Positions 1-6,027 of a DNA stretch of 6,581 bases are shown here, one piece after another. The notes below the pieces were generated by a model. The model did not search any database and was not told where the DNA came from. It saw only the letters and a list, made by a program, of their open reading frames with translations. Position numbers and translations under genes: made by a program. The first letter of the stretch is position 1, and every line of letters begins with the position of its first letter. The stretch covers positions 1 through 6,581 of the forward strand of contig JAENXH010000079.1 in assembly GCA_016649585.1 (NCBI GenBank), written 5' to 3'. The stretch is from Methanosarcinales archaeon (GTDB lineage Archaea > Halobacteriota > Syntropharchaeia > Alkanophagales > Methanospirareceae).

Positions 1-635
1 TATTAACAGAGAAACCGAAATTTAAAGGCGAATACGGCTTTAAAGAGTTCCTCACCTATTTCTTCAAGTTTGAATACGTAAGAACCGTAATCAATGCCGT
101 TTCTGACCACAACAACCGACGGAAAAATGACAAAAACGCTTCAGAGGGTGTAAAATCAAAAACACGTGGTGCAGGGCTTGCAAAAGATCTTATGATCCTG
201 ATACTCAGCGGCGTTGCCATTATCGGTGGCGCAAACTATCTTATTGTAGAAGCCTTATTCTTTGCTGAGTATTTCCACATTTCTAAGATGCTGATAGGTG
301 TGAGCCTCGTGGCTGTTGGCACTTCATTACCAGAATTAAGTGTCTCCGTCTCCGCAGCGCGACAGGGTTATGGCGATATAGCGGTTGCCAATGTCATCGG
401 CTCGAATATCGCCAATATCTTCTTGGTTCTGGGTGTGTCCGCGTTGATATTTCCGTTAGCTATTACCCATGAAACCTTGGTTTTTATTGCACCGTTTATG
501 ATTGTTATGACAGTCCTGCTTCTGATTTTCATAAAGACCCGGTGGGAATTAAGCCGGATAGAAGGTCTCGCAGTTCTTATATTATATATATTGTTTATGA
601 CCTTCCTCTTCTTAACTGCATCAGAAATACCTTAG
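1..635 (+). CDS. Na+/Ca2+ exchanger family (CaCA, YrbG-like) antiporter, C-terminal part, 5' truncated
   Basis: The reading frame is open from base 3, well before the first ATG at 192, and ends at TAG 633-635. About 210 residues are visible and the true start lies left of the window. The first ~60 residues are hydrophilic and charged (many Lys, Glu, Asn, Arg) and fit the cytoplasmic loop between the two halves of a CaCA antiporter. After it come about five membrane segments. The second alpha-repeat is clear: GTSLPEL at 318-338, then NVIGSNIANIFLVLG at about 393-437. In this family the repeat's Glu, Ser and Asn side chains bind Ca2+ or Na+, and the protein exports Ca2+ in exchange for Na+ or H+ across the cytoplasmic membrane. 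The Asp present at the second-repeat site of the M. jannaschii exchanger (as I recall it) is Asn here. Family assignment is firm; the ion transported is inferred. Confidence 0.93.
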   Translation, partial: LTEKPKFKGEYGFKEFLTYFFKFEYVRTVINAVSDHNNRRKNDKNASEGVKSKTRGAGLAKDLMILILSGVAIIGGANYLIVEALFFAEYFHISKMLIGVSLVAVGTSLPELSVSVSAARQGYGDIAVANVIGSNIANIFLVLGVSALIFPLAITHETLVFIAPFMIVMTVLLLIFIKTRWELSRIEGLAVLILYILFMTFLFLTASEIP

Positions 636-648
636 CTAAATCGTTTAG
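636..648 (+). repeat. Small inverted repeat directly after the exchanger stop codon
   Basis: CTAAA (636-640) and TTTAG (644-648) are perfect inverted arms around TCG, starting at the base after the stop codon. It could form a weak 3'-end hairpin for the exchanger mRNA. The stem is short and A/T-rich and no T-run follows at once, so a terminator role is only possible. Confidence 0.35.
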
Positions 649-654
649 ATATTC

Positions 655-710
655 AGGGTTATGAGAGTAAAAACGAAATCCTCCAGGCGGAGAAAATTTT
701 TGATAACCCT
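655..710 (+). repeat. Nested inverted repeat in the exchanger-MFS intergenic gap
   Basis: The outer arms AGGGTTAT (655-662) and ATAACCCT (703-710) are perfect complements. Inside them AAAAA (669-673) can pair with TTTTT (697-701), and CTCC (681-684) with GGAG (689-692) around a four-base AGGC loop. The three nested stems together span 56 bases. The inner GC stem followed by an A/T stretch resembles a terminator, while the whole could be a structured leader of the MFS mRNA. The rest of the 132-base gap (636-767) shows no convincing TATA box and no credible gene. Confidence 0.5.
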
Positions 711-770
711 TTTCTCTTAGGATGAAGTGATAGTCCAATAAGGTGCCTGAAAGAGGGACGAGATACGGTG

Positions 771-2273
771 ATGAGATTCGCAGTCAAAGATACGTTAACG
801 GAAAAAGAAATCCAATCCGGTCTTAGAGCGGTAATCAAAGATGGCTTAGCCACTCAAACGATGGTAACACTGACGGGAGGTGTCTTCCTGGTCGCCTTTG
901 CGTTGAAACTCGGAGCCTCTAACCTGATGATTGGACTTCTGGCGGCTATTCCCCCGCTGGCGCAGTTGATTCAGATTCCCTCGATTTATTTGGTCGAGAA
1001 ATATCGGATTAGACGGGCAATTACTGTGTATGCAACTGCTTCAAGTAGGATATTCTGGTTGGTAATTGCCTTAATTCCATTCCTGTTCTCTATTGAAGCA
1101 GGATTAACCTTTCTCATGGTAGCACTATTACTCTATGCGGCGTTCGGTGCAATTGGGAGCAGCAGTTGGAACCCATGGATGCGAGACCTCGTGCCACAAG
1201 ACCGATTAGGAGCGTTTTTCTCTAAACGAATGAGTTTAGCTGCCAGATTAGGTATCCCTCTTAGCCTTGCCGCTGGATTTTATATTGATTACTGGAAAAA
1301 GCTATTCCCGGCGTATGAGTTATACGGCTATTCAATTCTTTTTTTCCTGGGATTCCTTGCAGGGATGCTCGGTGTTTACTTCATATCAACCATCCCTGAG
1401 CCTCGAATGGCACCACTCGTGGGAAAGCTAGGTTTTTTAAAGCTGCTCTCACAGCCCTTTAAGGATGCTAACTTCAAAAATCTCCTCATGTTTCTGGGTT
1501 CCTGGAACTTCGCCGTCAATTTGGCTGCTCCCTTTTTTACCGTTTACATGCTTACTCTCTTGCAATTGGACATGTCGTTTATTATTGCCCTTTTAGTATT
1601 GAGCCAATTAACAAGCATCGCATTTCTCAGAATCTGGGGGCGGTTTTCAGATCGTTTCAGTAACAAATCGGTGCTTGGCGTCAGCGGTCCTTTATTCATG
1701 CTCTGCATCCTCGCCTGGACCTTTACCACATTACCTGAGATATACGTATTAACTATACCGTTACTGGTAGCCATACACATCTTCATGGGCATTTCGACCG
1801 CAGGGGTGACCCTGGCTTCGGGAAACATCGGGCTTAAACTGGCACCAAAAGGGCAGGCAACGGCATATTTAGCCGCAAATAGTCTCGTTAATTCGGTAAT
1901 GGCCGGTATTGCACCGATTTTAGGCGGTATGTTTGCCGATTTCTTTGCCCAACGTGAACTTGCATGGGTGCTAACCTACACGAGCCCAGGAGGAAAACTG
2001 GTTATTCCAACATTGAACTTCCAGCAGTGGGATTTCTTCTTCTTTCTCGCCTTCTTAATTGGTCTGTATTCTATTCACCGGTTAGCCATGGTAAAAGAAC
2101 TCGGAGAGGTTGAGGAGAAAATCGTTATTCATGAACTTATTTCCGCGGTGAAGAGGCCCCTAACGAATTTTTCCACTGCTGGCGGGCTCCAAGAATTAGT
2201 CCAATTTCCGTTTTCTATCATTAAGCAGATCTTCGAAAAGAACGGAGCTGAAAAGCGAGACAAATACGAATGA
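771..2273 (+). CDS. MFS transporter, 12-helix type
   Basis: The protein is 500 residues long and strongly hydrophobic, with about 12 predicted membrane helices in two halves, the usual layout for a major facilitator superfamily secondary transporter. A short charged N-terminus (about residues 1-25) comes first. Helices 1-2 are followed by a basic loop (EKYRIRR, about 76-82). A conserved-looking stretch SSSWNPWMRDLVP lies at about 130-142. A motif-A-like loop GRFSDRFSNK (about 290-299) sits between helices of the second half. The tail from about residue 444 is charged and probably cytoplasmic. I cannot name the substrate. ATG 771 is preceded in frame by GTG 768, which would add one residue. 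The best SD-like string, GAGGG at 753-757, is 10 bases from the GTG and 13 from the ATG, so either is possible. No clear own promoter is visible; it may be co-transcribed with the exchanger. Confidence 0.92.
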   Translation: MRFAVKDTLTEKEIQSGLRAVIKDGLATQTMVTLTGGVFLVAFALKLGASNLMIGLLAAIPPLAQLIQIPSIYLVEKYRIRRAITVYATASSRIFWLVIALIPFLFSIEAGLTFLMVALLLYAAFGAIGSSSWNPWMRDLVPQDRLGAFFSKRMSLAARLGIPLSLAAGFYIDYWKKLFPAYELYGYSILFFLGFLAGMLGVYFISTIPEPRMAPLVGKLGFLKLLSQPFKDANFKNLLMFLGSWNFAVNLAAPFFTVYMLTLLQLDMSFIIALLVLSQLTSIAFLRIWGRFSDRFSNKSVLGVSGPLFMLCILAWTFTTLPEIYVLTIPLLVAIHIFMGISTAGVTLASGNIGLKLAPKGQATAYLAANSLVNSVMAGIAPILGGMFADFFAQRELAWVLTYTSPGGKLVIPTLNFQQWDFFFFLAFLIGLYSIHRLAMVKELGEVEEKIVIHELISAVKRPLTNFSTAGGLQELVQFPFSIIKQIFEKNGAEKRDKYE

Positions 2274-2274
2274 G

Positions 2275-2279
2275 TTTTT
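2275..2279 (+). terminator. Possible oligo-T terminator of the MFS gene
   Basis: Five T residues start two bases after the TGA stop and lie just before the TATA box of the next gene. Archaeal transcription can end at short oligo-T tracts without a hairpin. The tract is short, so this is tentative. Confidence 0.3.
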
Positions 2280-2286
2280 AGAGCTG

Positions 2287-2297
2287 TTATTTAAATA
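2287..2297 (+). promoter_or_regulatory. TATA box of the antiporter gene
   Basis: TTATTTAAATA contains TTTAAATA (2290-2297), an archaeal TATA consensus match. A start about 25-27 bases downstream would fall near 2320. That gives a leader of about 40-45 bases, which fits the presence of an SD site before ATG 2364. It separates this gene from the MFS gene as its own transcription unit. Confidence 0.65.
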
Positions 2298-2341
2298 GTA
2301 CACAATGAATATCCAAAAATAATCTAAAATACTTTAATTAA

Positions 2342-2358
2342 TTGTTCGAGGAGAACAA
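2342..2358 (+). promoter_or_regulatory. Ribosome binding site in the loop of a small hairpin
   Basis: The SD sequence GAGGAG (2348-2353) is 10 bases before ATG 2364 and fixes the start of the antiporter. It is bracketed by TTGTTC (2342-2347) and GAACAA (2353-2358), a perfect six-base inverted repeat with a five-base loop, GAGGA, that holds most of the SD site. The pairing is seen directly; any effect on translation is inference. Confidence 0.55.
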
Positions 2359-2363
2359 CTCGT

Positions 2364-4199
2364 ATGAGTACCATATACGTGCTGACCGCTCTTGTGGGTG
2401 TGATGATTATCGGGATTTTTGCACACATGCTCGGTCGAGTTGTCAGAATCCCGAGCATCGTATTCTTGTTAGCGGCTGGGATCATCTTAGGCCCTGAAGT
2501 TACCGGCTTAATAGAACCCGGCAGGTTTGGAAGCGGCATCGAATTGCTTGTAGGGTTAGCCGTTGCAATAATCGTCTTCGATGGAGGACTGGACATTGAT
2601 ATTAGACAACTGCGGAAAATGCAGCGCAGCATAGTGAACCTGGTTACGATTGGGGTCGCTATTACCGCGGTACTTACAGCGGTAACTGCGTACGTTCTGC
2701 TCAATATTCCGTTTAGTATTGCCCTGCTCTTTGGCGCGTTTGTTTCCGCAACCGGCCCCGCGGTGATTTCGCCGATTATCCGGCAGGTAAAGGTGAATAC
2801 CAAAGTTGCCAGCACGCTCCAGGCTGAGGCTGTATTGAACGATGGCGCAAGTGTGATACTGGCGGCTTTGATCTTTGAATGGATTGCCGTACCCTTAACA
2901 GGAATTAAAGCGGCTGAATTCCTGGTTATCCGAATCTTAGACGGTGTTTTTTTCGGCGTTTTAAGCGGTATTATTCTTATTCTAATTTTACGGAAAAGTC
3001 CCTTACTCACCCCACAGTATGCTCGATTGTTCACCGTAGCAATTCTTTTGGCTGCGTTTGTCAGCGCTGAGAATATCGGAAACCAGTCAGGTGTATTGGC
3101 AATGGCAGTCTTTGGGATAATTATTGGCTCGTCTGAAATCCCCCATAAAGAGACAATAAAGCAGTTTAAGGAAGATTTATCGATAATTTTACTTTCCGTT
3201 ATCTTTATTTTGCTCTCCGCTATTATCGATTTTGACGCGGTTAGCGCAATTGGGTTTAACGGGATACTTTTAGCGGTTTTATTGCTGGTTATAATAAGAC
3301 CTGTAGCAGTATTTGCATCTACACGGTCTTCAGACCTGAAACGTGGTGAGAAACTCTTCATTTCCGCAATAGGGCCACGAGGTGTTGTTCCTGCCTCAAT
3401 GGCCGTGTATTTTGCCATACGACTGAAGGCTTTAGGGTTTGATTCTGAATCAACCAACCTCCTTGGCTTGATGTTTATTACCATCATTATTACGGTGCTC
3501 GCAACGGGAGTTTCCGCAAGCTTTATAGCAAAACGAACAGGAGTGATACCTATGGAAATATTAATAGTCGGTGGAGGCGGGGTCGGAAGGACTCTGGCAG
3601 AACGGTTCCTCAAGCGCGGAGAGAATGTCGTGATAATTGACGATGACGAAGAGAACTGTCAAAAAGCATTGGAAATAGGAGTACGAGCAGTTCACGGTGA
3701 CGCGGAAGATATGGCAATACTGAAAAAAGCGGGAATCGAACATGCCAAGTACCTCGTCGCCACAACAGATCAGGATAATACCAATCTTTTGGTATGCCAG
3801 ATTGCCAAGACGAAATTCGGATTCACGGGAGAAAAACTCGTTGCCCGGGTTAATGAACCGGAAAACCTTCACGCGTTTATGGACCTCGGCATTCGCTCAA
3901 TTAGCCCCGTTACCGCCACAGCGCTGATGCTCGACGGTATGGTCGGGCATCCGGATTTGTTTACCATGTGCGAGGTCACTGAAGAGGGAGATATACTCGA
4001 GGTGGAAGTATCCAATAGGCGCGTAGTGGGGAAGGCTATAAAAGATCTATCGCTGCCAGAGGATACTCTGATTGTCTTGGTTCGAAGAGAGGGAAAATCA
4101 CTGATCGCACACGGTGGGACGCAACTCCTAGATGGGGATTTTGCCACGATTATTGGAAAACTGGGGGCGGTACAGGAAGCAGCAAATATGTTACGATAG
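2364..4199 (+). CDS. Cation/proton antiporter (NhaP/KefB-like) fused to TrkA-N and TrkA-C regulatory domains
   Basis: The 611-residue protein has two parts. Residues about 1-390 form a CPA-superfamily membrane domain of about 11-13 helices. FDGGLDIDI is at 72-80, ATGPAVISPI at 129-138, EAVLNDGASV at 155-164 with the Asn159-Asp160 pair of CPA1 antiporters, and GPRGVVPAS at 337-345. Residues about 397-520 are a TrkA-N (RCK) Rossmann domain: GxGxxG in VGGGGVGRT (402-410), acidic IIDDD after the second strand (424-428), HGDAED (444-449), and VATTDQDNTN (465-474). Residues about 535-611 match a TrkA-C domain. The family exchanges Na+ or K+ for H+ at the membrane. The TrkA module is expected to gate it by NAD(H) or another nucleotide. 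The TDP motif of classical NhaP proteins is TGP here. Its own TATA box and SD site precede it. Choice between Na+ and K+ is open. Confidence 0.93.
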   Translation: MSTIYVLTALVGVMIIGIFAHMLGRVVRIPSIVFLLAAGIILGPEVTGLIEPGRFGSGIELLVGLAVAIIVFDGGLDIDIRQLRKMQRSIVNLVTIGVAITAVLTAVTAYVLLNIPFSIALLFGAFVSATGPAVISPIIRQVKVNTKVASTLQAEAVLNDGASVILAALIFEWIAVPLTGIKAAEFLVIRILDGVFFGVLSGIILILILRKSPLLTPQYARLFTVAILLAAFVSAENIGNQSGVLAMAVFGIIIGSSEIPHKETIKQFKEDLSIILLSVIFILLSAIIDFDAVSAIGFNGILLAVLLLVIIRPVAVFASTRSSDLKRGEKLFISAIGPRGVVPASMAVYFAIRLKALGFDSESTNLLGLMFITIIITVLATGVSASFIAKRTGVIPMEILIVGGGGVGRTLAERFLKRGENVVIIDDDEENCQKALEIGVRAVHGDAEDMAILKKAGIEHAKYLVATTDQDNTNLLVCQIAKTKFGFTGEKLVARVNEPENLHAFMDLGIRSISPVTATALMLDGMVGHPDLFTMCEVTEEGDILEVEVSNRRVVGKAIKDLSLPEDTLIVLVRREGKSLIAHGGTQLLDGDFATIIGKLGAVQEAANMLR

Positions 4200-4209
4200 T
4201 ATCGCATGA

Positions 4210-4237
4210 TAACTCCGGAAGTTAATTCCAGTAACTT
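4210..4237. promoter_or_regulatory. Operator-like alternating repeats next to the DUF389 TATA box
   Basis: Three related half-sites alternate in direction: TAACT (4210-4214), AAGTTA (4219-4224) and TAACTT (4232-4237). The last two are a perfect six-base inverted repeat with a seven-base spacer. The first and third start 22 bases apart, about two helical turns. The third overlaps the position of the BRE and the first bases of the TATA box. A repressor site for the DUF389 promoter is a plausible reading; a 3' hairpin of the antiporter mRNA is an alternative. Confidence 0.4.
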
Positions 4238-4244
4238 ATAAATA
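4236..4244 (+). promoter_or_regulatory. TATA box of the DUF389 gene (leaderless or near-leaderless transcript)
   Basis: TTATAAATA is centred at 4240, 30 bases before ATG 4270. An archaeal transcript would start at about 4265-4270, at the start codon itself. No SD-like sequence lies between the box and the ATG, which supports a leaderless mRNA. Confidence 0.65.
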
Positions 4245-4269
4245 AGCCCCTATGTAATTTCTTTAATGG

Positions 4270-5238
4270 ATGAAGAAAGTCATTGTAACCGCCAAGAAAG
4301 AGGATTTAGAGAAAATAGAGGCAGTAACAAAGGATGTACTCCATTTTTCAAAAAAAGAAGATGACCTTATCAGGGTCACCATTTACATCCACAATAAAGA
4401 GCTCGATTGTATCATCGGTAAGCTTCGAGATGCCATTGACTCTAGATATAGGGAAAGCATAATCGAAGTTTATACCCCTGATTTTATCATTTCATCCGTG
4501 TTAAAACGTGGTGAGAAGAAGGTCGAAAAGGCAAAAGAAATAACTCCGGTTGAAAAGCTGATCGACACCACCAGACCTCACCTAAGGCTCGATCTCAGTA
4601 AACTTGCACTTACCACTATCGCTGGAATAATAGCCCTCATGGGCCTTTTCCTTAATAATGTGGCGATCATCATTGGTGCTATGCTGCTCTCACCACTTCT
4701 TGGCCCCATCTATGCCTTTACTATCAACACCGCAGTCGGAAAGACTAAAGATGCCTTGAAAAGCGTTGGAAATCTCGGTATTCAGCTTCTTATGGTTATC
4801 ATACTCTCTGCTCTCGTCACACTTGTCATTTCATTATTTATAGATCTGTCACTCACATCGGAAATCCTTTTACGAATGAATCCAAGCTTTATTTACATTC
4901 TCATGGCGTTACTCCTTGGTTTCGCCTCTATTCTTGCTCTATCAAAAGGCATAACAGAGATTATCGCTGGCGTGGCAATTGCTGCTGCACTGCTTCCTCC
5001 TGCAGTGGTGACCGGAATCACAATTGTTCTCTACCCGCACCAGACGCCCAGTCCACTGGCGCTCACGCTTGAAAATGTCCTCGGGTTGATGGCTGGAAGC
5101 TTATCCGCCACGCTTATTCTGGATATCAGCCCCCGGAGATATTACGAACGAGTTGTTGCGAGGAAGTTCATTGCACGAATCTCTCTGGTTCTTATCATTC
5201 TCTTAGCTTTGTTATTTACGTCCTCACTCCTATTGTGA
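4270..5238 (+). CDS. DUF389 (TIGR00341-type) membrane protein
   Basis: The 322-residue protein has a soluble, charged N-terminal region (about 1-108) with alternating strand and helix character, then about seven membrane segments to the C-terminus. The DUF389 signatures are plain: FLNNVAIIIGAMLLSPLLGPI (127-147), and GVAIAAALLPPAVVTG (234-249) before a loop with Pro and His. The end is a hydrophobic helix (about 301-322) with almost no tail. The family occurs in bacteria and archaea, and I know of no settled biochemical function. The paired Gly/Pro-rich re-entrant-looking segments suggest a transporter or channel fold; that is inference. ATG 4270 is chosen because it lies where a transcript from the TATA box at 4236-4244 should begin. 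An out-of-frame ATG sits four bases earlier at 4266. The next gene has its own TATA box, 81 bases separate the two, and no overlap is seen. Confidence 0.9.
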   Translation: MKKVIVTAKKEDLEKIEAVTKDVLHFSKKEDDLIRVTIYIHNKELDCIIGKLRDAIDSRYRESIIEVYTPDFIISSVLKRGEKKVEKAKEITPVEKLIDTTRPHLRLDLSKLALTTIAGIIALMGLFLNNVAIIIGAMLLSPLLGPIYAFTINTAVGKTKDALKSVGNLGIQLLMVIILSALVTLVISLFIDLSLTSEILLRMNPSFIYILMALLLGFASILALSKGITEIIAGVAIAAALLPPAVVTGITIVLYPHQTPSPLALTLENVLGLMAGSLSATLILDISPRRYYERVVARKFIARISLVLIILLALLFTSSLLL

Positions 5239-5258
5239 CTTTACTTTACTCACGAGCT

Positions 5259-5299
5259 TTACGTTCCTGTTACCAAAGGTTTATATGTAAACTTACGTT
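5259..5299. repeat. Direct repeats flanking, and a palindrome covering, the DUF432 TATA box
   Basis: TTACGTT occurs at 5259-5265 and again at 5293-5299, 34 bases apart, on either side of the TATA box. Between them GTTTA (5279-5283) and TAAAC (5288-5292) form a perfect inverted repeat around TATG, covering the box itself. CTTTAC also occurs three times, at 5239, 5244 and 5257. These are seen directly; a regulator binding here is speculation. Confidence 0.35.
5280..5287 (+). promoter_or_regulatory. TATA box of the DUF432-mscS operon
   Basis: TTTATATG is centred near 5284. A start about 26 bases downstream would fall at about 5310, leaving a leader of about 10 bases before ATG 5320. AGAGG at 5311-5315 is a weak SD-like string four bases before that ATG. 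Confidence 0.5.
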
Positions 5300-5319
5300 A
5301 ATAATTGATAAGAGGCTTT

Positions 5320-6027
5320 ATGTTCGGATATTATGATATCCCTTTAGAGATTGTAACAGAAGAAATTTCGCTATCCCTTGAAAGAGAGGGAGAGGCTTTT
5401 ATTTACCGAAGTGAGTGTGCTGATACGAAAGTGGAGAAGATACTCCTGTTAGGAGCGGGAAAAGTGCTCATCAACCCAGTTGAACCGTTAAACAAGCCAA
5501 AGGAATTAGCATCATCTCTTCTCATCGAATTCGAAAAGAGTCTTTTGGTTGAACCTAAGGCAACCAGAAAAATCTTCGTCACCTATCCCATCGAAATTGG
5601 CGTTTTAATATCTACTAATGGCGACGTTGAAGTCCTTGATATTCTCACCCTGGCACGACAGAAATTTACCCTTTACGGTGACCCGAGAAGTGGCGTTATC
5701 TGTAAATACTGGCGAAGCAAAGTTTGTTCTACAAGACCTGCAGTAAATCCAATTCACGAGGGCGTCATAGAACTCAATATAACCAATATGACCAGCGAGT
5801 GGGTTAAACTAACAAAAGTCATCTTCAACGCGTATGGGATGAAGATATATTACCGCGATGATCTCGTGGCGATGCGGGCGAGAATGAAGATCATGCACGG
5901 ACACAATGCTGAGACCGATTTTATTGACGCCCCACTTGAGGCAGGGATGACGAAAGCTATGGAGCTTTACACGGCAAAGAAACTCCAGGTAACTACAACA
6001 AAATTTGTGATGGAGGTCGGATTATGA
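5320..6027 (+). CDS. DUF432 family protein, cytoplasmic, archaeal
   Basis: The 235-residue protein has no signal peptide and no membrane helix. I recognise it as DUF432, an archaeal family of unknown function, from its opening MFGYYDIPLE (1-10), IFVTYPIEIGVLI (85-97), YGDPRSGVICKYW (119-131), and the GVIELNITN...EWVKLTKVIF stretch (148-169) followed by MKIYY (174-178). The GxIxLxIxN pattern and many alternating strands suggest a beta-sandwich-like region; this is inference. Three Cys (33, 128, 136) are present. ATG 5320 is preferred over an in-frame TTG at 5305, because the TTG lies at or before the predicted transcript start and adds residues before the family-like start. Its TGA (6025-6027) overlaps the ATG of the MscS gene by four bases (ATGA), so the two are translationally coupled. 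A role with the channel is the simplest guess. Confidence 0.85.
   Translation: MFGYYDIPLEIVTEEISLSLEREGEAFIYRSECADTKVEKILLLGAGKVLINPVEPLNKPKELASSLLIEFEKSLLVEPKATRKIFVTYPIEIGVLISTNGDVEVLDILTLARQKFTLYGDPRSGVICKYWRSKVCSTRPAVNPIHEGVIELNITNMTSEWVKLTKVIFNAYGMKIYYRDDLVAMRARMKIMHGHNAETDFIDAPLEAGMTKAMELYTAKKLQVTTTKFVMEVGL
6012..6017 (+). promoter_or_regulatory. Strong Shine-Dalgarno site of the MscS gene, inside the DUF432 gene
   Basis: GGAGGT lies six bases before ATG 6024 and is the best SD match in the window. Together with the ATGA overlap it fixes the start of the channel gene. Confidence 0.75.

Noticed and set aside
661..720. Possible 19-residue basic peptide starting at ATG 661 in the exchanger-MFS gap
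   Set aside because: It has no proper SD site, lies inside the nested inverted repeat and matches nothing I recognise; an ORF of this size is expected by chance.
1544..1828. Minus-strand open frame opposite the MFS gene
   Set aside because: Shadow of the MFS coding frame, with no motif or start signal.
2324..3613. Long minus-strand open frame (429 codons) opposite the antiporter gene
   Set aside because: It lies wholly antisense to a gene with clear CPA motifs. Its translation is Ser/Ile/Thr/Pro-rich with no recognisable domain, as expected for the complement of a hydrophobic coding sequence.
3552..4199. Independent internal start (ATG 3552, Met397) producing a free TrkA-like protein
   Set aside because: The ATG sits exactly at the domain boundary, but no clear SD site precedes it and fusion of the two domains is normal in this family.
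3561..4207. Further open frames on both strands over the TrkA part of the antiporter
   Set aside because: They overlap a continuous frame with intact TrkA-N and TrkA-C motifs; none has an SD site or domain.
5305..5319. TTG 5305 as start of the DUF432 protein
   Set aside because: It lies at or upstream of the predicted transcript start, and ATG 5320 begins with the family-like MFGYYDIP and has AGAGG in front.
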